Shown: one piece after another, positions 16,137 to 25,650 of the stretch
How positions within the stretch are numbered: the first letter of the stretch is position 1
Layout: every line of letters starts with the position of its first letter
Assembly (NCBI GenBank): GCA_036823195.1
Contig: DAISGI010000012.1
Location: 1-64,000, forward strand
Direction of reading: 5' to 3'
Length of the DNA stretch: 64,000 bases
Origin: UBA4874 sp002399435
Lineage (GTDB): Bacteria; Bacillota; Clostridia; Caldicoprobacterales; DTU083
Translations under genes and position numbers: made by a program
The notes under the pieces: model-generated
Database searches by the model: none
What the model was told of the DNA's origin: nothing
Seen by the model: only the letters and a program-made list of their open reading frames with translations

Positions 16137-17747
16137 TCAGCGGATCAGCTTCAGCCGGGTCAGTATCCTTCCTATTTTCTTTCCTCCCGGCAGCATTTCA
16201 AAGTCCTGCCTGGTCAGGCCCCCAGTGGCCAGCAAAACAGCGGCATAGACCACTACCCCCACCAAAACAGCCAGCAGCGTCGCCTTATTGCCGCCCAAAG
16301 CCGATGCCAGGCCGTGATAGACACCGTATACCGCCAGGGACATGGCAGCAACCGCCACAAGCGGCTTCCCGAAAAATCTGCCCAGGGGCATGGATACCCC
16401 GGAATAACGGACGACAGCAGTAAAATCCAATATGGCGGCCGCCCCATAGCATGCCACGGTTCCAACGGCGGCACCCTTCACATGGATGGACGGAATTCCC
16501 ACAAGAAAATAAGTAATGACGATTTTGAACAGCGCTCCGATGGCAAGATTGCGGACCGGCGTTGTGATCCGGTTGAGCCCCTGCAAAACAGCGGTAAGGG
16601 TCTGCACCAGAGTGAGAAAAATCACGCCGATGGAAAGAATCGACAGGATCTCGCCGGTCATGGTAATTTCCTTCTGCGGAAGGCTGCCATACAGCAAAGC
16701 ACTGATAGGCCGGGCCAACACAGCCATGCCGGCTGCGGCGGGTATCCCCGCCAGCAGTGTCAGCCGGGTGCCGGTGTAGATCTTTTGAGCGACGCCCCGG
16801 GCATCCCTTCCCGCATAGGACTCAGAAATCGCCGGCACCAGACTCATCGCCAGGGAAACCGTCAGCACGGCCGGAAAATTAATCAGAGGGTTGGCACAGC
16901 CCGTAAGCAGGCCATACAGGGATTGTGCCTTCTCTACCTGAAACCCGACCTGCTTCAGACGGTTCACCACAATCATGGCATCCGCCATATTCATCAGCGG
17001 CATAATGGAAGCACCGATGGTAATGGGAAACGCAATGCGGATCAGACGCGTCAGAAGGGACTGGTAGGACTCCGAATGCCGCACTTTTGGAGTCTGCCGG
17101 ATGCTCTCCAGGATCTTTTTGCGCTTTCCCTGATACATGCCCATTAACAGAACCAGGGCGGCCCCTTCGCTCAGGGTCACACCTACCACGGCTGCTGCCG
17201 CGCCGTATTCCGGTCCCCGGGGAATATATCTGGATGCCAGCCAGAGACCCAGAACCAGCTTCCCCGCCTGCTCCACAATCTGGGAGGCTGCCGTGGGCGT
17301 CATATCCTGCATTCCCTGAAAATAACCACGGAAGGCGGAAATCAAGGTTACAAACACCAGGGAGGGAGCAATGGCGAGAATGGAATAATATGCTTTTACG
17401 TTTCCCATCATCCGGGCGATCAGCTTGCTTCCGGCCGAAAATATAAGTAAAGTGGTGAGCCCGATGACCAGCATCAATCGGATCGACAGCCGGAATACCT
17501 TGTGGGCGGTGCTGTAATTGCGAAGTGCAATGTTTTCCGCAACCAGCTTGGAAATCGCCGTGGGAACGCCGGCAGTGGATATAATCAACAGAAAGGAATA
17601 AATGGGATAGGCCATTTGATAATAACTCATGCCAACGGATCCGATGAGATTCGTCATCGGGATCCGGAACATGGCTCCGATGAATTTGGCGGCCAGCCCT
17701 GCCACTGCCAGTATGGTTGCACCCTTTATAAAAGATTTTTTGCTCAT
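16137..17747 (-). CDS. spoVB: Polysaccharide biosynthesis/flippase protein SpoVB
   Basis: A 536-residue integral membrane protein of the MOP/MATE flippase superfamily with about 14 hydrophobic segments. SpoVB/YabM relatives move lipid-linked peptidoglycan or polysaccharide precursors across the membrane; SpoVB is needed for spore cortex. The N-terminal KGATILAVAGLAAKFIGAMFRIPM segment is typical. GGAGG lies upstream of the ATG at 17747. Position between spoVT and mazG corresponds to yabM in B. subtilis, so either SpoVB or YabM naming is possible. Confidence 0.9.
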   Translation of the reverse strand: MSKKSFIKGATILAVAGLAAKFIGAMFRIPMTNLIGSVGMSYYQMAYPIYSFLLIISTAGVPTAISKLVAENIALRNYSTAHKVFRLSIRLMLVIGLTTLLIFSAGSKLIARMMGNVKAYYSILAIAPSLVFVTLISAFRGYFQGMQDMTPTAASQIVEQAGKLVLGLWLASRYIPRGPEYGAAAAVVGVTLSEGAALVLLMGMYQGKRKKILESIRQTPKVRHSESYQSLLTRLIRIAFPITIGASIMPLMNMADAMIVVNRLKQVGFQVEKAQSLYGLLTGCANPLINFPAVLTVSLAMSLVPAISESYAGRDARGVAQKIYTGTRLTLLAGIPAAAGMAVLARPISALLYGSLPQKEITMTGEILSILSIGVIFLTLVQTLTAVLQGLNRITTPVRNLAIGALFKIVITYFLVGIPSIHVKGAAVGTVACYGAAAILDFTAVVRYSGVSMPLGRFFGKPLVAVAAMSLAVYGVYHGLASALGGNKATLLAVLVGVVVYAAVLLATGGLTRQDFEMLPGGKKIGRILTRLKLIR

Positions 17748-17952
17748 ATGCTCTACCTACCTCCTGCGCCGTATGTAAGTTGAGGAAATCTTCCTCCCAC
17801 CCAACCCATAAAAAGCGTTTCCTCCATTGTACATGGCCTTATCTGCAAGTCGATCCCCTGCAGGGAGATCCATACTGCATAGTATATCATCTGTCCGCCG
17901 GGAACAACATAGCAAAATGCAAAAAACAGTTCAATAAAAAAGCCAAAAAGCC

Positions 17953-17989
17953 AAAAAAATAAAAGGCATTGAATGCGTTCAATGCCTTT
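17953..17989 (-). terminator. Rho-independent terminator after spoVT
   Basis: Minus-strand AAAGGCATTGAA/TTCAATGCCTTT stem with a short loop, followed by TATTTTTTT, starting about 15 bases after the spoVT stop. Confidence 0.9.
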
Positions 17990-18005
17990 GGAAAACCGGG
18001 AACGG

Positions 18006-18563
18006 TTATTGATCCATTTGTTTGCCAAGAAATACCGCAGCTGTTTCCGCTACCTTGATCTCTACTTCTCCCATGTTGGAATCCGGTTCCCTGGACAGCA
18101 GAATCACTGCGCCGATCGGGTCTCCATCCGAAACAACAGTGGCGATGACCTGTGAGGAATATTTGGGGTTCTCCTCCTCATTGGCCGTAATGCTCAGAAT
18201 CTTACCTTCTTCGCCGCGGTTTGCAACGATGGTTTTTTTCATCTCCATCGCACGTTCCAGATCATGGCTGATGGACTTGTCCAGAAACTCTTTTTTGGTC
18301 CCTCCCGCGACAGCCACAATGGAATCCTTGTCCGCCACACAGGCAATATGTCCGAGGTTTTGATGCAGAGACTCCACATATTCCCTGGCAAAATCGCCAA
18401 GTTCACCTATGGGGGAATATTTCTTCAGTATGACTTCCCCCTCACGGTCTGTAAAGATTTCCAGAGGGTCACCTTCGCGGATCCGCATGGTCCGGCGAAT
18501 TTCCTTCGGGATGACGACCCGGCCCAAATCATCAATACGTCTGACAATTCCAGTTGCTTTCAC
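18006..18563 (-). CDS. spoVT: Stage V sporulation protein T (AbrB-family regulator)
   Basis: A 185-residue transcription regulator. The first 50 residues are a swapped-hairpin AbrB DNA-binding domain (KATGIVRRIDDLGRVVIPKEIRRTMRI); the rest is a GAF domain. SpoVT modulates late forespore (sigma-G) genes. The GTG start has GGAGGG six bases upstream. It has its own terminator and a sigma-F/G-like promoter (18613-18643), consistent with forespore expression. Confidence 0.96.
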   Translation of the reverse strand: MKATGIVRRIDDLGRVVIPKEIRRTMRIREGDPLEIFTDREGEVILKKYSPIGELGDFAREYVESLHQNLGHIACVADKDSIVAVAGGTKKEFLDKSISHDLERAMEMKKTIVANRGEEGKILSITANEEENPKYSSQVIATVVSDGDPIGAVILLSREPDSNMGEVEIKVAETAAVFLGKQMDQ

Positions 18564-18612
18564 ATATATCCCTCCTTAAACTGCATGACTTACATAACCA
18601 TACTTGCATAGC

Positions 18613-18643
18613 TATTATTTTACTGTGCCCTTATTTTTATGCA
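18613..18643 (-). promoter_or_regulatory. Sigma-F/sigma-G-like promoter of spoVT
   Basis: Minus-strand TGCATA (18643-18638), 18-base spacer, AATAATA (18619-18613), compared with the sigma-G consensus TGMATA and CATAMTA. One mismatch in total; spoVT is sigma-G dependent in B. subtilis. Confidence 0.6.
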
Positions 18644-18673
18644 TTTGCCCGGCAGGGAATATGGCAGCGTTCC

Positions 18674-19915
18674 TCAAAGCCGTTTTTCATACTTCCTGAT
18701 GTCTGCTTTTTTAATCCATTCCTGAATCTTCTTATCAATTTCCTGATTCTTCTTCTCGCTCCGCAGGGCAGTCCGGATCTGCTCCTTTTTTTCGTCGTCC
18801 AGGGGCGCGATGACATCCTCCTTCGCTTCATACACCTTGATGATATGATAGCCGTTGTCCGTCGCCACCAATTCGGAAGTCTCCCCCTCCTTCAGCTGAA
18901 AGGACGCTTTCAGAAACTCCGGCTGCATGCCTGCATCCCGGGTCATGGTGTATCCGTCCTTGTTCTCTTCGCTTTTCATGCCGGGATCCTCGCCGTATTT
19001 TTTCATTAACGCCTCAAAATCCTCACCGGCCCGAACCTTTGCCAATACTTCATCAGCTTTGGGCTTGATTTCCTCGAGCTTCTTTTTGCGAAGCTTATCG
19101 GCTTCCTCTTTTTTGTTGGCCTGGCGCAATTCGCTGATTTTCTTCATATCCTTGTCCGAAAACTTGATCAGAATATGCTTTACCCTCCGGGAAGCCGGCT
19201 GAGTCACAATCGGAACGGAAGAACGATAGGAAGCCGTGGTCGGGGTCTCCTTCTGAATTTTCAACTGCTGGTCATAATAATCCTTGATTTCCTTGTCCTT
19301 TACGGATACATCGGCGGTCAGCTCATCCAGATAATCCTGTATTGCGATGTTTTCCGCCACAAATTCGATATAATCCTTTTTGGTCATGTGCATGGACTGC
19401 AGCGATTGATTCATTTCAGCCCGGGCCTGCTTTTCATAGTCGACGTTCTGGTCCGTGTTTTGATCCTTGTCGGCTTTCCCGTCCCCGGCTTTCCCGTCTG
19501 TATTGGCTTTATCCTTATCGGCCTTGTCCTTTTCCGCTTTCTGCTGAAGAGACTTCACATAATCCGCCACAGTCTGCTCATATTCCTTTTCCGCCTGGGC
19601 ACGGTTCTTATCGTTGGCCTTGTAGCCTGCCTTCTCCGCCTTCTGCCGAACCAGTTCCTGATTGATCAGACCGTCCAGTATATTTGCCTTGATCGATTTG
19701 ACCTGATCCTTGTCTTCGTCGGACACTCCATAGGAGGCAGCGTACTGCTGATACTGATCCAGAAGCTTTCCCTTCCGTATTTTTTCTCCGTTCACGCTGG
19801 CGACGACAATATTCCGGTCTTTTTTCTCATTGACCCTCACCATGTTGCAGCCGGAAACCAACACAGCCAGGACGACAGCCAATGTCGAAAAAAGCACTTT
19901 TCTCCAGTTCTTCAA
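18674..19915 (-). CDS. prsA: Foldase lipoprotein PrsA-like peptidyl-prolyl isomerase
   Basis: A 413-residue surface lipoprotein. The signal peptide ends in LVSGC (Cys23), a clear lipobox. A SurA-like chaperone region follows, interrupted at about 125-160 by a Lys/Asp/Ala-rich low-complexity linker, and a parvulin PPIase domain (RRVKHILIKF, RAGEDFEALMKKYGEDPG, GYHIIKVYE) lies at about 240-370. It helps exported proteins fold outside the membrane. The start is TTG with AAAGG upstream; an ATG six bases upstream hits a stop at once. It lies between mfd and spoVT. Confidence 0.92.
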   Translation of the reverse strand: MKNWRKVLFSTLAVVLAVLVSGCNMVRVNEKKDRNIVVASVNGEKIRKGKLLDQYQQYAASYGVSDEDKDQVKSIKANILDGLINQELVRQKAEKAGYKANDKNRAQAEKEYEQTVADYVKSLQQKAEKDKADKDKANTDGKAGDGKADKDQNTDQNVDYEKQARAEMNQSLQSMHMTKKDYIEFVAENIAIQDYLDELTADVSVKDKEIKDYYDQQLKIQKETPTTASYRSSVPIVTQPASRRVKHILIKFSDKDMKKISELRQANKKEEADKLRKKKLEEIKPKADEVLAKVRAGEDFEALMKKYGEDPGMKSEENKDGYTMTRDAGMQPEFLKASFQLKEGETSELVATDNGYHIIKVYEAKEDVIAPLDDEKKEQIRTALRSEKKNQEIDKKIQEWIKKADIRKYEKRL

Positions 19916-19965
19916 TTCATCAAGCCCTTTCTTTGGATTAGGGTATCCCTATTGTTCTCACTTCA

Positions 19966-20067
19966 TTATATCTGCATCCCGTATCGCTGTAAATCCCTTT
20001 TCATCCGCGGGAATCGTTATATCTGCATCCCGTATCGCTGTAAATCCCTTTTCATCCGCGGGAATCG
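19966..20067. repeat. 51-bp tandem duplication spanning the mfd stop codon
   Basis: Copies 19966-20016 and 20017-20067 are identical or nearly so. Copy 2 includes the last five codons and stop of mfd (stop at 20052-20054); copy 1 is a noncoding duplicate just downstream in transcription. Confidence 0.95.
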
Positions 20068-23000
20068 TTTTGCTGCAGATCGCTCATTCTCTCCAGCACA
20101 TTCTGAACGGCCTCCAGCGTCTCCGGTCCTGCTCCCTTTACCCGAAGGCGAAAAACCGGCGGCTGGGAGGAACCCAGCTGAAGCACCCTGCGGTTCTCAT
20201 TCAAAAGGATCATGACCGTTCTGGGGGCAAGTGCGCTGCTGTCCTGAAGCTTCATACGGACTTCCCTGCCACGCTGGGAGATCTCCGTCATCTTCAGGCT
20301 ACCGGCCAGTGCCCGGATATAGGCGATCCGGATTAGATTGCGCGTGGGGACCGGGATGTCGCCGAACCGATCCGTCATCTCATCCTCCACGTCGTTTTTA
20401 TCCGAAAGATTCTCAATGGCAGCGATCCGCTTGTACATCCGGATTTTATGATTCTCCGCCGAAATATAGCTGTTGTCAATATAGGCGTCTGCCTTGATGT
20501 TTACCACCGTTTCCAGCCGCTTCGGGGGTTCTTCCCCTTTCAACCCCTGAACAGTCTCCGCAAGCAGCTTGCAGTACATGTCATAGCCCACGGCAGCCAT
20601 CTGCCCATGCTGCTCTGCGCCCAGCAGGTTCCCGGCGCCCCGGATCTCCAGATCGCGCATGGCAATTTTGAAACCGGCGCCGAATTCCGTGAATTCCTTT
20701 ATGGCCTGCAGCCTTTTCTCTGCGCTTTCGTTCAGGATCTTATCCTTTTGGTAGGTAAAATAGGCATAGGCGATCCGATGGGAGCGGCCGACCCTGCCGC
20801 GGAGCTGATAAAGCTGGGACAGGCCGAAACGATCCGAATCATAGATAATCAGCGTATTGACATTGGGAATGTCCAGCCCGTTTTCAATGATGGTGGAGCA
20901 AAACAGCACATCCGACTCATGCTCATAAAAGCTGACCATGATCCGCTCCAGGGACGCTTCGTTCATCTGTCCGTGGGCCACGGCCACACGCGCCTCCGGT
21001 ACCAGCTGCCGCAGCCTTTCAGCCATTCCCTCCATCCGCTTCACATGATTGTAGACAAAATAAACCTGCCCGCCGCGCTGAATCTCCCGGACAATGGCAT
21101 CCCGGATCAGGGAATCATTGTACTCCGTCACATAGGTCTGCACCGGAAACCTTCCTTCCGGCGGGGTCTCAATGACGCTGATATCACGGATTCCAACCAT
21201 GGACATATGAAGTGTCCGGGGAATGGGAGTGGCGGTCAGGGTCAGAACATCCACGTTTTTCTTCATCTCTTTGATGGTCTCCTTATGCCCCACCCCAAAT
21301 CTTTGCTCCTCATCCACAATCAAAAGCCCAAGATCCCGGAACTTCACATCTTTGCTCAATAACCTGTGGGTCCCGATAATCACATCCACATTGCCTTCCC
21401 GCAGATCCCTGAGGATCTCTTTCTGCTCCCCGGGTTTCCGGAAACGGCTGAGCACCTGCACCGTAAAGGGAAAGTCCCCGAACCGGCTGACAAAGGTGCT
21501 GTAATGCTGCTGCGCCAGGATTGTGGTCGGTGCCAGCACCGCTACCTGTTTCCCGTCCATCACCGCCTTGAAGGCAGCCCGGATGGCCACTTCGGTTTTC
21601 CCATACCCCACATCGCCGCAGAGCAGACGGTCCATGACCCGCCCGGATTCCATATCCCGCTTGATTTCCTCCAGCGACTGAAGCTGATCCGGGGTCAGCT
21701 CATAAGGAAAGCTTTCCTCAAACTGACGCTGCCACGGATTATCTGCCGAAAAGGCAAAGCCAGCGGTGGCCTCCCTTGCCGCGTACAACTTCACGAGATC
21801 AAATGCCAGCTTTTTCACGGACTCCCGCACCCTGGTCCTGGTTCTCTGCCATTCGCTGCCCCCCAGCCGGGACAGCCTGGGATGCTGGTCCTCCATGCCC
21901 ACATAAGGCTGAATCAGATCCATCTGATCGGTGGGAATATAGAGCCGGTCCGTACCGGCATACCGGACGTCCAGATAATCCCGCTCCTGCCCGTTGACCG
22001 TCATCTTCCTGATGCCAAGATACCGGCCGATCCCATGGTTCTCATGCACAACATAGCTCCCAACCTTCAGGTCGGTAAACGGATCCAGCTTTTTTCTCTT
22101 CCTTCCTGCCGGCGCCTTTTCCCTTCGGACACCATAAATCTCCTGATCGCTGACCAGCACAAAATGGCCTTCCGGATATTCAAATCCTTTCCGCAGGCTT
22201 TTCGGAACAATAACGATCTGACCAGGAAGAATGTCTCCTTCCGTTTTGGGACATACCACAGCTTCCAGCCCGTAATCCAGCAGGGAGGACGCCAGGGATT
22301 CCGCCCGCTGCCGGTTCCCGGACAAAAGAAGAATCGAATCATGATTGCCCTTCCAGTACCGGATATCCTCCGCCATCAGTTCCAGTTTACCGTGATACGA
22401 AGGAATGGTCCGGGAAGAAACCATCTGAATCCGTTTGGGTTCAAAATCCAGGCTGCTCCGGGGCAGGGACTGCATGGCAATGCTGCGCATGGCGTCGGCA
22501 TCCGCCAGCAAATCATTGTATTCCCCATAAATACGGGACTGCTCCGGCAACACCTCGCCCTGCATGAGCAGATCGCTGAAGCGGCCGGAGAATTCCCCGG
22601 AGGCAGTGCGGCAATGCTCCAGAATACGGACCGGCTCATCCAGGATCAGAGCAGCATCCGCTCCGGCATAATCCAGCAGGTTGGAAAATTCTTCGTAAAA
22701 AAAAGGAAAATAGTTCACCAGCTGATCCGTTGCCACACCCTGATCCATACCCTCAAAAAGCTGATCCATCCGGTTTTCCAGACGGCCTGCATCAAACTTC
22801 GGATCTTTCCGCATCTTCTGCATCAGCCGGCGAAAACTTTGCTCTATCTTCTTTCTGCCTTTCTCCCGCCGTTCGTCATCCAGAATCAGATCCGTCGCCG
22901 GGGAAATAGTAACCGTCTCCATCCGTTCTTCGGATCTTTGGCTTTCGGGATCAAAGCTGCGTATGGAATCCACAAACTCATCGAAAAAATCAATCCGGAA

Positions 23001-23573
23001 CGGCTTCTCCGAAGAAAGCGGATAAATGTCAAAAATGCTCCCCCGAAGGCTGAACTGGCCGGGACCTTCCACAGCGGAAGTTCTCTCATAGCCCATTTGC
23101 ACCGCCTTCCGGGAAAGATCCCGCGGAGAACATTCCTCCCCTTCCGTAATCCGGAACTGGGATTGCCGGAAGACATCCGTCGGTACATCGGGGACCAGCA
23201 AGGCATCCACCGGGGCCACCACCATGAGTTTCTCCCCTTCGGCAAGCCGTTTCATCACAGAAATCCGCTGCCCCATGATCTCACGGCTGCGGGCAGCCGT
23301 ATGGTACAGCATAATCTCCCGCGGGGGAAACAGCACAACCTGACCCGGGAAAAAGAACTCCATATCATCCAGCAGCTGGCCGGCCTGTATCTCGTCATAC
23401 GTGACCAGGATGCCGCTTCGGTCCAGCGGAGCCAAAAGGCCGGCCAGAAAATGGCATTTCTGCACCTCCGACACTCCATTGATCAGGGTAATTCCCTTTG
23501 CCGTCCGGACCGCTTCCCTCAATTTTTGAAACTGGGGCCATGCTTTCATTGGCTTGAACCAAATTGGCTCCAT
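20052..23573 (-). CDS. mfd: Transcription-repair coupling factor Mfd
   Basis: A 1173-residue SF2 translocase that removes stalled RNA polymerase and recruits UvrA. Domains in order: UvrB-like region (1-350), RNA-polymerase-interacting domain (around 500, DYLDVRYAGTDRLYIPTDQ), helicase motor with Walker A GDVGYGKTEV, DEEQ box, TATPIPRT and QLRGRVGRS, and C-terminal TRCF domain. I chose ATG at 23573 (MEPIWFKPM), with AAGGAAGG upstream; the frame is open for 22 more codons. The 3' end is within a 51-bp tandem duplication, which leaves the coding sequence intact. Confidence 0.96.
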   Translation of the reverse strand: MEPIWFKPMKAWPQFQKLREAVRTAKGITLINGVSEVQKCHFLAGLLAPLDRSGILVTYDEIQAGQLLDDMEFFFPGQVVLFPPREIMLYHTAARSREIMGQRISVMKRLAEGEKLMVVAPVDALLVPDVPTDVFRQSQFRITEGEECSPRDLSRKAVQMGYERTSAVEGPGQFSLRGSIFDIYPLSSEKPFRIDFFDEFVDSIRSFDPESQRSEERMETVTISPATDLILDDERREKGRKKIEQSFRRLMQKMRKDPKFDAGRLENRMDQLFEGMDQGVATDQLVNYFPFFYEEFSNLLDYAGADAALILDEPVRILEHCRTASGEFSGRFSDLLMQGEVLPEQSRIYGEYNDLLADADAMRSIAMQSLPRSSLDFEPKRIQMVSSRTIPSYHGKLELMAEDIRYWKGNHDSILLLSGNRQRAESLASSLLDYGLEAVVCPKTEGDILPGQIVIVPKSLRKGFEYPEGHFVLVSDQEIYGVRREKAPAGRKRKKLDPFTDLKVGSYVVHENHGIGRYLGIRKMTVNGQERDYLDVRYAGTDRLYIPTDQMDLIQPYVGMEDQHPRLSRLGGSEWQRTRTRVRESVKKLAFDLVKLYAAREATAGFAFSADNPWQRQFEESFPYELTPDQLQSLEEIKRDMESGRVMDRLLCGDVGYGKTEVAIRAAFKAVMDGKQVAVLAPTTILAQQHYSTFVSRFGDFPFTVQVLSRFRKPGEQKEILRDLREGNVDVIIGTHRLLSKDVKFRDLGLLIVDEEQRFGVGHKETIKEMKKNVDVLTLTATPIPRTLHMSMVGIRDISVIETPPEGRFPVQTYVTEYNDSLIRDAIVREIQRGGQVYFVYNHVKRMEGMAERLRQLVPEARVAVAHGQMNEASLERIMVSFYEHESDVLFCSTIIENGLDIPNVNTLIIYDSDRFGLSQLYQLRGRVGRSHRIAYAYFTYQKDKILNESAEKRLQAIKEFTEFGAGFKIAMRDLEIRGAGNLLGAEQHGQMAAVGYDMYCKLLAETVQGLKGEEPPKRLETVVNIKADAYIDNSYISAENHKIRMYKRIAAIENLSDKNDVEDEMTDRFGDIPVPTRNLIRIAYIRALAGSLKMTEISQRGREVRMKLQDSSALAPRTVMILLNENRRVLQLGSSQPPVFRLRVKGAGPETLEAVQNVLERMSDLQQNDSRG

Positions 23574-23711
23574 CCTATCTACAACCTTCCTTTTATGGAC
23601 TTTGGCTTTCCGGGCCTGGACCCCTGTCTTTTGGCCCATGCCCTTCCGAATTTGGAACCCGTGCCTTTCGACCCGTATCCTTCCGGGACAGCAGACACTT
23701 CATTCACGCGC

Positions 23712-24101
23712 TTAATTCCTGCGGCCCGCCCGCATAACGGTGAAATTCCATACACAATGGGCAAAAGCAGCACCTGCAAGGGCAGGGAGAATCCAGCCGG
23801 TGCCTTTCCGGATCCAGTCGGTCAGCACTCCAAAAAGAGTATGGCTGATCAGGCCCGCCGCTGCAGCCCCCGCACCGGTCTTACGTCTGCCGGTAAAAAA
23901 GTCATACAGCGCCTCTCCAAGCCCAAACAAAAAATGAACATGCCAAATGGGCCTATTCAGGAAATAGGCCGGCAGGGTTTTAAAAAGCTCCTCCACGATG
24001 GGTGCTCCGAAGATCACCGCATTCTCCCGGAAAAACTTCAGCATCCATTTATTGGCCAGGTAGGCGCCTACCAAAGCCGCCAACGCCAGTAAGAAAACCA
24101 A
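23712..24101 (-). CDS. Small PrsW/CPBP-like membrane protein
   Basis: A 129-residue membrane protein with four or five hydrophobic segments. I do not recognise a named orthologue, but it has the ordered motifs of PrsW-type intramembrane proteases: EExxK (VEELFK, about 36-41), a GxxE helix (GLGEALYDF), a HxxxG helix (SHTLFG) and a final HxxWN (AHCVWN). PrsW in B. subtilis cleaves an anti-sigma factor; CPBP proteins are related but use EExxxR. The protein is shorter than usual. The TTG start follows AGGAGT at the end of pth. It occupies the pth-mfd slot where B. subtilis has fin. Confidence 0.65.
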   Translation of the reverse strand: MVFLLALAALVGAYLANKWMLKFFRENAVIFGAPIVEELFKTLPAYFLNRPIWHVHFLFGLGEALYDFFTGRRKTGAGAAAAGLISHTLFGVLTDWIRKGTGWILPALAGAAFAHCVWNFTVMRAGRRN

Positions 24102-24112
24102 ATATGCAACTC

Positions 24113-24673
24113 CTATCCGTTATATCTGCTCATGGCTGTCTCCGTGCCCTGCATCAGAACACATTCCACCCCTTTTACAGCACGATCGCAGGCTTCCCTT
24201 ACCAATCCCGCTTCCTCCTCCGGGAACCGTGACAATACATAATCGGCCAGATCCCGGTCTGCCGGCGGCCTTCCAATGCCAATCCTCACCCTGGGGAAGT
24301 CTTCCGTCCGCAGGCAGGCAAGCACCGACCGCATGCCGTTATGCGTCCCGGCGCTGCCGGAAGCCCGGATGCGCAGGACACCGGGATCCAGATCAATATC
24401 GTCGTATATGACAAGGATATGGTCTTCCTCCGTATGATACCACTGCTTCAGCAGTAAAATACTTTCCCCGCTCAGATTCATAAAAGTCTGGGGCTTTGCC
24501 AATACCACTTTCTCTGATCCAATCCTCCCTTCGCCGAGGATGGCTTTGTGCTTTGCCTTGTTAATTTTTATTCCATGGGCCCTCGCAAGAAGATCCAGCA
24601 CATAAAATCCGGTATTATGCCGGGTGCCCTGATACCGGATCCCTGGATTGCCCAATCCAGCAATAATATACAT
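24113..24673 (-). CDS. pth: Peptidyl-tRNA hydrolase
   Basis: A 186-residue enzyme that releases peptides from tRNAs dropped from the ribosome. The catalytic His is in the N-terminal GNPGIRYQGTRHNTGF, and the family motifs KPQTFMNLSGES, DDIDLDPGVLRIRASGSAGTHNGMRS-type region and RVRIGIGRP are present. I chose ATG at 24673, with GGGAGGG seven bases upstream, over an ATG at 24697 without one. It starts 20 bases after prs ends: the glmU-prs-pth cluster. Confidence 0.95.
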   Translation of the reverse strand: MYIIAGLGNPGIRYQGTRHNTGFYVLDLLARAHGIKINKAKHKAILGEGRIGSEKVVLAKPQTFMNLSGESILLLKQWYHTEEDHILVIYDDIDLDPGVLRIRASGSAGTHNGMRSVLACLRTEDFPRVRIGIGRPPADRDLADYVLSRFPEEEAGLVREACDRAVKGVECVLMQGTETAMSRYNG

Positions 24674-24693
24674 CGTCTGTCCCTCCCGGGAAA

Positions 24694-25650
24694 TCAATCA
24701 AACAGGGAGCTGATCGGGAGACTTTCATAAATCCTCTGTATGGCCTCGGCAAACAGGGAAGCCACCGACAGAACCCGAATCCGGTCCGTCTGCTTTTCCG
24801 AAGGAAAGGGAACGGTGTTGGTAAGAACCATTTCCTTGATGGGAGAGTCGGTGATATGCTCGATGGCCGGACCGGACAACACTCCATGAGCGGCGCAGGT
24901 ATAAACTTCCCTGGCGCCGCCCCGCTCTACCAAGGCAATGGCTCCCTGCCGGATCGTCCCTGCCGTATCGATGATATCATCGATCAAAATGGCGCGTTTG
25001 CCCTTCACATCCCCGATAATGTTCATGACCTCGGCCACATTGGCCCTGGGCCTTCTCTTGTCAATGATGGCCAGCGGAGCATTCAGCTTGTGGGCAAAAT
25101 TGCGGGCGCGGGTCACGCTGCCCAGATCGGGAGACACGACGACCAGATCTTCCCCGACAAACCCTCTGTCGATATAATCCTTGGCCAGAATCGGCATGCT
25201 GAAAAGATTGTCCACCGGGATGTCAAAAAAGCCCTGGATCTGTGCCGCATGAAGATCCATGGTCAGAACCCGGTCCGCCCCGGCTTCCGTAATCAAATCA
25301 GCCACCAGCTTTGCCGTAATGGGATCACGGGCCTTTACCTTGCGGTCCTGCCGGGCATATCCGTAATACGGAATGACGGCCGTAATTTCCCTGGCAGAAG
25401 CCCTCTTGAAGGCATCTATGAGAATCAACAGCTCCATTAGGTTGGTATTGACCGGAGAACAGGTGGACTGAATGACAAAGACATCGCATCCCCTTACGGT
25501 TTCATGGATATCGACACTGATCTCCCCGTCACTGAATCTGGATACCTTCGCGTTGCCCAGGGGCACTCCAACATATCGGGCGATTTCCTTGGCCAGATCC
25601 GGATTGGAATTTCCGGCAAAAATCTTAATACACTTTCCGTGGGTATTCAT
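24694..25650 (-). CDS. prs: Ribose-phosphate pyrophosphokinase
   Basis: A 318-residue PRPP synthetase making the phosphoribosyl donor used by Hpt, Upp and PurR sensing in this same window. The PRPP-binding signature DLGSVTRARNFA-like segment, IIDKRRPR and the ribose-5-phosphate loop DDIIDTAGTI are intact, and the N-terminal GNSNPDLAKEIA is typical of class I enzymes. Its ATG overlaps the glmU stop by four bases (ATGA), so the two are translationally coupled. Confidence 0.97.
   Translation of the reverse strand: MNTHGKCIKIFAGNSNPDLAKEIARYVGVPLGNAKVSRFSDGEISVDIHETVRGCDVFVIQSTCSPVNTNLMELLILIDAFKRASAREITAVIPYYGYARQDRKVKARDPITAKLVADLITEAGADRVLTMDLHAAQIQGFFDIPVDNLFSMPILAKDYIDRGFVGEDLVVVSPDLGSVTRARNFAHKLNAPLAIIDKRRPRANVAEVMNIIGDVKGKRAILIDDIIDTAGTIRQGAIALVERGGAREVYTCAAHGVLSGPAIEHITDSPIKEMVLTNTVPFPSEKQTDRIRVLSVASLFAEAIQRIYESLPISSLFD

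Noticed and set aside
17753..18028. 91-codon hydrophobic minus-strand frame between spoVB and spoVT
   Set aside because: It starts inside spoVT, runs through the spoVT terminator and has no ribosome site; probably chance.
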